The notes under the pieces are model-generated. The model did not search any database. It saw nothing but the letters and a program-made list of their open reading frames with translations, and was not told the origin of the DNA. From contig JAIVYN010000044.1 of NCBI GenBank assembly GCA_048635425.1, forward strand, positions 1 through 18,484: a stretch of DNA of 18,484 nt, read 5' to 3'. Below are positions 8,501 through 18,484 of this stretch, in pieces; positions within the stretch are counted from its first letter, which is position 1; the number at the start of each line of letters is the position of its first letter. This stretch comes from NIOZ-UU13 sp048635425 (GTDB lineage: Bacteria > Planctomycetota > Phycisphaerae > Sedimentisphaerales > Anaerobacaceae). The translations under genes and the position numbers were made by a program.

Positions 8501-11500
8501 TGCTCTTAATTATCGGCGGTGTATTCGTCGTTGAATTGCTCAGTGTAGTGCTTCAGGTCGGCTATTTCAAATACACCGGGGGCAAACGGCTTTTTAGATG
8601 CGCACCTATACACCACCATTTTCATCTGAGTGGCTGGAGTGAGCCGCAGGTGGTAGTGCGTTTTTGGCTTTTAGCCGCCGCCTTTGCCGCCCTCGCTTTG
8701 GCAACTCTGAAAATCCGATAATCTCTCTCATCCCGAAGTCATTTGCCTTACATTTAGTCTAAATCAAGGCTTAATTGAGAAAAAAGTCACCTTAATCTCA
8801 AGTTTTCACTAACTTATGCCGAATGTGTAAAATACCCACAAAGAGTTTGTGACATAAGGAGTTAGAGATGCTTAGAGCAAGAGACATTATGAGTACAAAT
8901 GTAATTAGCGTGCAAAGAGACGCCCCGATATTTGAGGCCGTAAGGCTTCTGGTGGGAAATAACATCTCAGGACTGCCTGTGGTTGAAGATGATATGACTT
9001 TGGCGGGAATCCTTTCAGAAAAAGATGTGGTAGAATTGTTCTACGATAGCGAACAGGCAGAGGACAAAACGGTTAATGACTATATGACATATCCTGCAGT
9101 TCATTTTGAAGAGAATAACGCCCTGCTGAATATCTGTGACTTTTTGGTAAAGAACATCTTTAGAAGGGTCCCGGTTACGTCAGATGGCAAGCTGGTTGGC
9201 ATAATCAGCATACAGGATATTCTCAACACTGTCCTTCAGCTAAGGCGGGAACAAGTGGTCAGCACTAACTGATTAATTGGTGAGTGGTTACTTGGTTAAT
9301 TGGTTAATTAACTACTCACCAGTTAACCACTCACCAGTTCACTATTCTTCGGTATGGATTCGGACGTTTCTTCTGTAGCCTGTTGTGCCGTCGTCGGAGC
9401 TCATTTTGTCTATTTTTCTCTGTGCCAAAAAGATTTTAACAGCGGTAGTTCCACAAAACAAACCGACCACGAAGAATACTATAGAGGCAAGTATCGCAAA
9501 CAAATCTCGCAGGATATAAACCAGAAATCCAAATCCGATTAGCAGCAATCCTACGATAAAAAGTCCTGCCGCAAAGTTTCTGGACGCTTGAGAGACTACA
9601 TTTCTGTAATAACGAAAACTCATAAGTAAAGTGAGCTAAAGTGAGCTAAAGTGCCTAAAGTGAACTAAAGCTATGGACTATCTTTTAACTTTAGGCACTT
9701 TTAACTTTAGGCACTTTAGGCACTCTTCTTGTTAATACATTCCACCGCCCGGCGGCGCCGGAGGCATCTCCTTCTTTTCAGGAATCTCGCTGACTACTGC
9801 GTCGGTCGTCAGAAGCAGCGAAGCAATAGATGCGCCGTTCTGCAGTGCAACCCTTTCGACTTTCGTTGGCACAATCACGCCGAACTTGGCCATATCACCG
9901 TATTGCTTGCGCAGCGCATCGTAGCCGAAGTTCTTTTCCTTGCTGTCCATAACTTTCTGCGCCACAATTGAGCCGTCCAGTCCTGCGTTCTCGGCGATTT
10001 GCTTAATCGGTGCCACCAGCGCTCTTCGAACGATATCAACGCCTATCTTTGCATCCCCGGAGGCCTTGACTTTACCCAGCGCCGGCAAAGCTCTGAGCAT
10101 TGGCACACCACCGCCGGGCAGGATACCTTCTTCCACCGCCGCCCGGCAGGCGTGCAGCGCATCCTCTACGCGCGCCTTCTTTTCCTTCATCTCCGCCTCA
10201 GTCGCAGCTCCAACATTAATCTGGGCCACGCCGCCGGCCAACTTTGCCAATCTCTCCTGCAGTTTTTCGATATCATAATCGCTGGTGGAGTTATCAATCT
10301 CGTTCTTAAGTTGTTCGATTCTGCCTTTGATGGCTTCAGTGCTGCCGCCACCTTCAATAATCGTGGTAGTGTCCTTGTCGATGGTGATGCGTTTGGCCCT
10401 GCCAAGCTGCCGCAGCTCGATGTTCTCCAACTGCAGTCCCAGGTCCTCGAAAATAGCCTCACCACCGGTCAGAGTGGCAATGTCACTAAGCAGTGCTTTT
10501 CGTCTGTCACCGAAGCCGGGCGCTTTGACGGCAGCTACCTGCAGTATTCCCCGCAGTTTATTGACAACCAGTGTAGCCAGCGCCTCGCCCTCAACGTCTT
10601 CGGCGATAATCAGCAGCGGCTTGCCCTGTTGAGACACCTTCTCAAGCAGTGGAACAAGCGATTTTACCGAGCTTATCTTCTTTTCGTGCACCAGAATATA
10701 CGGCTTTTCCAGCACTACTGACATATTCTCCAGATTGTTAATAAAGTGCGGGCTCAGATAACCCTTGTCGAACTGCATCCCTTCAAGCAGATCAACTACC
10801 GTTTCCAGTGACTGGCCCTCTTCGACGGTGATGACCCCGTCTTTGCCGACCTTGTTCATTGCTTCAGCCAGCTTTTTGCCGATTTCGGCGTCCTGGTTTG
10901 CTGAGCAGGTCGCAACTTGTTCAATCTGCTTAGTCGACTTGACGGGCGTGCTCATCTCGAACAGTTCATCCACGATTGCGTCAACCGCTTTTTCGATACC
11001 GCGTTTTACCTGCATCGCATTGGCGCCGGCGGTAATATTCTTGAGGCCCTCATTGAAAATACTCTCAGCTAAAATTGTTGCGGTCGTTGTCCCGTCGCCG
11101 GCCACGTCCGAAGTCTTGGACGCCACTTCCTTGACCATCTGTGCGCCCATATTCTCATTGGAATCATCCAGCTCAATCTCTTTGGCCACTGTTACGCCAT
11201 CTTTTGTAATGGTCGGCGAACCGTATGATTTTTCCAAAATTACATTTCTGCCGCACGGCCCAAGCGTGATCTTTACCGCCTTTGCCAGTTTGCTCACACC
11301 TTTTTGAATGGCCGTGCGGGCGTCTGTACCAAATGCTATCTTTTTTGCTGCCATAGCTTTCTTTCTCCTATTTTATTGATTATCATTTTCTTTGCGTGCT
11401 TTCCTTCTCGCTGATTTCCGCTTACTTTTCTATCACTGCCATAATATCCGACTCACTCATAATCAGATACTCTTTGCCGTCTATCTTTACTTCTGTCCCG

Positions 11501-14500
11501 GCGTAGCTTGTGAAAAGCACCATATCACCCTTTTTCACCTGCAATTTTTGTACCGTCCCGTCGTCGAGCACTTTGCCCTCACCAACGCTGATAATTTTGC
11601 CTCTTTGTGGTTTTTCTTTGGCACTATCCGGCAGGACTATCCCGCCCGTCGTCTTGGTTTGGGCTTCGAGACGCTGAACAAGCACCTTATCTGCCAATGG
11701 TCGAATCTTCATTTTGTAATTACTCCTTTCAAAAAACTTCTTTAATCTTTTTTACTTTATTCTTATTTGAAACATTACACAATCTGTTACTACGCGAAAA
11801 TGTCACTGTTATACTTTTTAACAAACAATCTGTTCAATTGCTCCTGCAGAACACTCATATCAACCGGCTTGTCAATCACGCTGAAAACATCAAGTCGCAA
11901 TGCCTTACCGAGCAAGGATTCACCCGCAGCGCTGGTCAGGAGAATACACGGCAGAAGAGGATAATCCATTCGAATAATCTTTATCGTTGCCAGCCCATTG
12001 GACTCTTCCGAGTCCATATCCACGATGGTCGTATGAATCCGTTTCCTCTCGATAATATTGACGAACTCTACCGCGTTCTCAGCCATCAGCAGATTAATGC
12101 CTCTTGGCCGAAATATATAGCGCAAAGCCTCCGGCCATGCCCAGTTCGCCTCACTGGCAAGGACGTTGATTTCTTCGAGTTTTGACAGATTCGACACCAT
12201 ATCCGTACATTCCTTCCTTAATCTAAGCAAATATCGTGCCAAATGCCTTTTTACACGGCTATATTAGCGCAAGTACTTACTATAAACGAGGTTAAGATGT
12301 GAGGTCCGAGGCAGCCACCCCCTGCCAAAATCCCAGCTAAGGCCCTCTTTCTCTGCCAACCTGACAGGATTTGACAAGCAAATAGGTGCTTTCTTTTCGC
12401 TTAATACAGGGATTTGACTTAGAGCTTCGAGAGGCGAGAATCCAGCATCAAGAATCCAACTTTAGCTCACTTTAGCTCTCTTTAGTCACTTTAGCTCACT
12501 TTATGCACCTGCTCGGCTTTGCTAAAGAACCGTTTTCGTACCTCCGATACCAGCGGTAGGGTGGGACCCGCCCTGAGCGCAGTGAGTTTACCCTGAGTGT
12601 AATCGAAGGGAAGGGTTGCCCCACCATTATTTCTAGTGAATTCATCAAGACGTCCAATCGGGCCTTCAGTAACTATGCTTAGTCGTAACTTGCACGGGTT
12701 ACTTCATCACTCATTGTTGGCGCGATAAGTGGTTTCCACGCGGAGTTCTCCCATGTCCCAAGATGAGTATGCATATCAAGATATTTTTTCGGTATCGGGT
12801 GAGTGCCCACAACGACATTGACTTCATAGCGTCTTTCAAGAAAGGTTTTGAATGTATCGATATAGGGACAGGGGGGATAACCAACCACCAGGCCGGTAGC
12901 TAAATGAATAACCTCTGCACCATTCTTCACCATCTCTTCGCCCGCATATTCTATGTTGCCACCAGGACAACCATCGCACGTTGTAAAACCAATCAACTCA
13001 ACTTCGGTGTCCGTGTATATGCTGAAAGCACCTTCCTTATTCCTCATCGCCCGGAAACATTTTCCGCCCGCACAGCGGCGATAGCGATCGCAGATAACAA
13101 TTCCAATCTTTGTTTTTGAGTTCATTTCAATTCCTTTGGATTCTTACTATGCCAATTTTCACGGCATACAACCGGGTCATAGGGTTGCCTAACTATTGAT
13201 TATATGGTTTCCGTATAAAACTCCTTACCTCTCCGAGCCTCAGTATAACACCCCTTTGCCCAAAGTCCATAAGTATAGTGCTCTCGATTGAAAATTCCCG
13301 TTTGTGCGCGGGTAAGTAGCTTTACAATAATAGTTTATGATTTTACTCGCGGGAATTTACTACCCTGAAGGGTATAAACTTGGAGTTTTTTTAAATGTCA
13401 CATACGTAAAGCGCGTATAAGTACCCAGGCCTTGCTTCTCGGTGAAACTATGTAAATTATATCTTGTGTTCACATATGGTAATACGTAAAGCGCGTACGC
13501 GCTTTACGTATAAGTAAGCATTTTTCCCGCGATTGATTTTTATCGAACAATGAATACAAAATATCGAATCCTTCCATCGTACCTTCAGTTGGGCTCAGAG
13601 CCTGCCCCGAACATAGCCTGCCCTGAATAAGCCGAAGCCCTGAGCTTGTGCCCAAGGTGCGCAGTCGAAGGGGTCGAAGGGATGGCCGAATGGGTCGAAT
13701 GGATCCTAAACAATCACAAATGAGCAAAATCCTAATGTTCTCCCTGGGGGACGCCTTTCGGTGAAAACCGGCGGGCCTTCGGCACTAAATACGGAATGGA
13801 AAACGCAGTAAAAAGGGCGCAAGTTATATGCTCACGGCCTTTGCCAATTGCATTTTCTGATGATTTACAATGCCCTGCGTTTTCTCAGCAATCCTAAGCC
13901 GCCCCAGGCTGAGCAATTATCGGGCGGGTAGTCTACCGGATTGCCGCAGCAGCAGTCACGTTGGGCTCAGGAGGCGGGGGAGGCTCAGATTTCTTACAGC
14001 CATTCAGCACAATCAGCCCGACCACCAAGAGACTTGCTAAGAGAAGGATTGTCTTAAATTGTTTCGTTTTGCCATTCATTTTGGTCTCCTTTCAAAGAAT
14101 TTTTCCGAAACTCAATTTGATACGAATAATCTACAATACCACAAAACCTAATATATTTCAATAGCCGTTTTTTCACACAAACTAACGCTCACCGCACCAT
14201 TTTAACGATTGCCTGTTTTAGTTCAATAGAAAGTTCCGGCCAACGCTCGATAATCAGTCTAAAATCTGCATCAATTCCAGCCGGTCACTTTTATGACTCT
14301 CCTGACACGATTTATATGTTAGGTCATAACAATCTCTGCAAATTAGGGACAGCCACGAATGGCGGTGTCTTAAGGGAATGATGCGTAGAAGTCTCCTGTA
14401 CCGACAAGAGGGCGCGTATGAATTGGAAGATACCGCTCTTGTCGCAAAAAGAGAACAAGAACTTCCTTTAGAATTAATTTCGTCAATCTGAGCATGAAAC

Positions 14501-17500
14501 CTCCAATAATTATGAAAAAGACCGATATATGGCTTAAGCAACCGCCATTCGGGTCAGGAGCATTTTCTGCCTCGGCAGAGAGGTTGCAGAGTCGGAGGGG
14601 ACAGCCTAAGGATTGACACAGGTTTTTCAGCTTTTTTCCTTTAATCCGTGCTAATCCGCGGTTACTTACTATTTAACTATCAGTGTGAATCCGTGTCAAT
14701 CTGTGTCCTAACAGTCAGTGTCAGTCCGTGTCTAACTCTGTGGCTAAAAAAAGTGCTTTTTTGGTCATTTTTTTGTTGACATTGTTTGTTAATACGTTAA
14801 AATACACCTATGTTAGCCAGCAGGCAAGCACAAACCGCCAGTAGGCGAAGATGACATTTCAGTTTGCATGTCGTAAGCTGCAGCGCAGCAAGGACTTAGA
14901 GCCAGCCGGCCGAGATTCTTAAATCCAGTATCCAGTATCGAGTATCCAGTATCGTGAATCCAGAATCGAGAATCCAGTATAGAGTATCCAGCATCGAGAA
15001 TCTAACTTTAGCTCACTTTAGGCACTTTAGCTCACTTTTCACTAACTTGCACCTCTACATCTGTCGAGAATCCTCTACAAATCACCTACTTTTTATGCAA
15101 AACAAACCCAATTTCCGAAAAAGTCAAATGAACGTAAACTCACTAATAACAATTAATTATAAAAATTTTATCCCGCTGGCGGGGCAAAAAAACAAACCCA
15201 ATTCAAACCCAATCAAACCCAATCTCCGAAAAGCCAAAATGAACGTAAACTTAACTTTAACAAAGGATTACAGAAAAAAAGATGATTTTATAGTCCGAAT
15301 AAACAAACCCAATTTCCAAAATGCCAAAAATGAACGTAAACTTAACTTTAACAAAGGATTACAGAAAAAACGATTGTTTCGCAGCCAAAAAACAAACCCA
15401 ATTCAAACCCAATCAAAGCCTGTCCTGAGCGCAGTCGAATGGGCCAATTTCTTCAAAGGCCAAAATCGCTTGCCGGAAAATCCGTCCACACCCGACGAAC
15501 ATAGGAGGAATTTATGATTTGCCAATTCGGCAGGGACAATTGTAAAATAGAGGCTGGCAGAAGATACAGCTTCATCCGAACAAGCAGAGCGAAACCAAGG
15601 TGTATGAAAAAATGTGCTTGGAATGGTAGTTTGCAAGCGGAGGTGAAATATGGAAACAAATAACGGTAAAAAAGGAAAGCCTTGCGGCGGTCAGCAGCAT
15701 CCCGAAGACGAGCTAAAAGAATATAAGGCGAAGTTCAAGGCCCTGTTCGACAATGTCAGCAGCGGAGTGGCGATATACGAAGCGAGAAACGACGGCGAAG
15801 ATTTTGTTTTTGTGGATTTTAACAGGGCGGCCGAAGAGATCGAAAACATCAAAAAAGAAGAGTTGATAGGTAAAAGTGTCACTGAGGTCTTTCCCGGAGT
15901 CAAGGAGTTTGGCCTTTTCGATGTTTTCCGACGAGTGTACAAGACGGGCACGCCGGAGCACCACCCTATTTCAGTATACAAGGATGAAAGGATCACAGGC
16001 TGGCGAGAGAACTATGTATATAGATTGCCGTCAGGACAGGTTGTGGCTATATATGACGATGTTAGCGCGCGTAAACGTACCGAATTAATGACTCGGATGA
16101 CTGACCAATGCTTCCGCGCTATCGCAGACTATACTTATGACTGGGAGGTCTGGGTCGGTCCGACCAGCCGAGTTCTGTGGACGAATCCGGCGGTAAAGCG
16201 TGTCACCGGCTACAGCATAAAAGAGCTTACGGCTATGTCGGATTACCCAACGTCGATAGTTTACGAGGAAGACCGTGAACGGATAGGCCGAGCTTTTCGC
16301 TCAGCCCTTAAAGGCAGTACGGGCAACGATGTCCAGTTCAGGATAGAGCGCAAGAATGGTAAGATAATCTGGGTGGCGGTGTCCTGGCAGCCGATATATG
16401 ACGACAAAGGCAATTCGCTGGGACACCGAGAGAGCATTCGGGACATCACCGCACGCAAAGAGGCCGAACAAGCCCTGGAAAAGGCTGAGCAGGAAAAAAA
16501 GAAGGAGGGTCCCAAACAATAACAAGACCTTTCCAGGCATACACCCGTGAAAAGTGGACATCCCTGTCGGGACAGCTGGTTTGAAGTAAGTGCCTAAAGT
16601 TGTGGATTATATTTTCACTTTAGCTCACTTTAGGCACTTTAGCTCACTTTAGGCACTTTTAATACTCGATAACGAATGTAGATACTCTTCAATGTTGGTG
16701 TAGCCATCTCCGTCAAGGTCGCCATTCCCATCAGAAGCATTTTTTGGATCCAACCCCATCTCCAATTCCCAATCGTCCGGCATACCATCATTATCTGAAT
16801 CAATTGGCGGACTCCCACTTGCGAGTTTGGGATAGCCACCGACGTCGTCCGGGGAATCGATAATTGAGCCGCTCTCCTTCTTCACATCGTTCACTACGCG
16901 ACGATCAACTGCATCGCGCTGCGGTGCTGTCGCCCCCGCTTCTGCCAGCACCTTGTCCAGTGACTCGGCAGCACTGTCCGTAGTAACAGGGGCAGTTGTG
17001 AATTTGGTGAAGCTGCGATACGTCTGGGGTGCGACTCCCTCCTCTCCCCAGCCGAAGCCGACAAGCGCCCACTCGTCCATGTTCGGGTCGGGACGATGCG
17101 GGCCAAGATTGCCTTGCACATAAATTCTGGGATTACCTTCGGGGAAAAGAATTTCATACGGGCCTCTCTGAGTTGATGGTCCTGGAATGAAGTAGTTCCC
17201 AATGAAGTTCAAAAAAGTATTTGAGTCGTAGTCACTTATCTCGGCCGGCAGCACTCCCCAGTTATAGATGACGTTGTTCACTATGTCATGGGTGCCTCCC
17301 TGGGAGATTAGCGGATTGCGGAAATCGTTGTGCGCCAGAAGGTTGTGATGCATCGATACGTGGTAGGAGCTGTTCCCGATAAGCACTCCGGCACTGTGCG
17401 TGCGTTTGCGGTGACGGCTTCTGTTCAGAGCTTCGCTGATGATACACCACGAAATAGTAATATCGTGCGCCCCGTACCAGGTGCTGACGGTCTCATCTTC

Positions 17501-18484
17501 TCCCCAGCTGGCCGAGACATGATCCACCACCACGTTGTAGGCCTCGTCGTTGCCACCGGAGTATTTGCCTAAAATACTAATCGCGTCGTTTATATCGGCA
17601 TCGACCGGACCTTTATTCCCCGGCCTCACGCGAATATGTTGGATAAGCACATCGTGTGTCATTATCGCAATACCGGCATCCTTAATGCAGACCCCACCGC
17701 CCGGGGCAGTCTGGCCCGCGATGGTCACAAACGGATAGGGAATTTGCAGCTCCGACTTAAGCTCGATGATTCCTGAAGTACGAAAGACGATAATGCGAGG
17801 GGAAGGATTATTGATAGCCGCTCGCAGAGTTCCCGGCCCGTCGTCCGCCAGCGAAGTCACTTCTATTACCTTGCCTCCCCGGCCTGCGATGGTTCGGGTG
17901 CCAAAACCCTCAGCACCTGGAAACACAGGCAATCCAGCTTGTGGCTCAACCGGTCTCGGCATGCTTGGGTTCTTTGGAGTTTCCTGCTTCAAAGCCTCGT
18001 TGACCAGGGGAATGCCGATGAGCAAGATAAAGGCCGCCAGAAGGAGTGTACCCATCGCCGTAAACACTCGTCCCATGAATTTACTCTGCCGCGCGCGAGT
18101 CATTTTCACACCAAGATAAATCGCCGCTATAGGACAGAGGGACATAGCCCCCCATATAACCATCGGCCCGGGGAATTTCATCAGATAGGCATCGAAGATG
18201 TTGGCGACCCTGAAGTAAAAGAGCAGCAGGATAATCCAGAGAAGCAACGGGATACTAAGTAGTAATAGGCCTACTTTTATATGTTGTGCCGGCGTTTTCA
18301 TAAAGTTACCCCAGAACTCTAAGGACTGGTAAAGAAATTAGGTTTCGTTTTGGCTCTAGCGAGGACAAGGCTGGCAAGGAAGCAAAACGCAGGCCTACTG
18401 GTTGGTAGTCCGAGTTTTGCTGACACCGCCAGCCGCAGCCGCAGCCAGCCAAAAATGGAAGATAATTTATTTACAAGTCCTAAG

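Overview
The window looks like chromosomal DNA from a planctomycete, most likely of the Phycisphaerae/Sedimentisphaerales type, though this is an inference from gene content and repeat style and no rRNA marker is present. Supporting signs are a diaminopimelate-type peptidoglycan pathway, a pectate lyase carrying a calcium-binding EF-hand-like tail, a CGGC-domain protein, an extreme load of short dispersed intergenic repeats, and a tandem repeat that reads as N-K-P-N-F when translated, a pattern I associate with planctomycete metagenome assemblies.

Layout. 1-2187: the 3' end of recJ (+), a convergent terminator-like hairpin, and a transglutaminase-domain lipoprotein (-). 2248-8721: a fragment of the division/cell-wall cluster, murE, murF and mraY, all (+). 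It is split between murE and murF by a 2.2 kb block of seven small genes or remnants, all on the opposite strand (3750-5987). These are a DUF2442 protein, an orphan HicB, a ParE-type toxin with its antitoxin, a second orphan HicB, HigA with a decayed higB, and an unknown small protein. The ParE pair is bracketed by two 37-bp near-identical copies of a palindromic element. 8868-9623: a twin-CBS protein (+) and a two-helix membrane protein (-), separated by an inverted repeat. 9732-12200: groES-groEL and an atypical receiver-domain protein (-). 12679-13125: a CGGC metal-binding protein (-). 13126-15649: a gene-poor stretch holding a 30-bp perfect palindrome, a tiny lipoprotein gene, mobile-gene remnants, several families of degenerate tandem repeats and a sigma70-like promoter. 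15514-16522: a 49-codon ORF overlapping a two-PAS-domain sensor protein (+). 16649-18301: a membrane-anchored pectate lyase (-). 18319-18484: a 166-bp hairpin element at the window edge.

How the genes work together. MurE and MurF add meso-diaminopimelate and D-Ala-D-Ala to the UDP-MurNAc peptide, and MraY moves the product to undecaprenyl phosphate. They are consecutive steps and keep the canonical dcw order. GroES and GroEL form one chaperonin operon. The remaining genes are separate units.

The most unusual things are the toxin-antitoxin block inside the cell-wall cluster with its duplicated palindromic element, dispersed repeat units that appear to have entered the murE reading frame at two places, a repeat family that forms 13-14 bp hairpins after groEL and after the lyase gene (supplying the stop codon of the latter), and the 166-bp hairpin element. 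No CRISPR array, tRNA, rRNA or intact transposase was seen.
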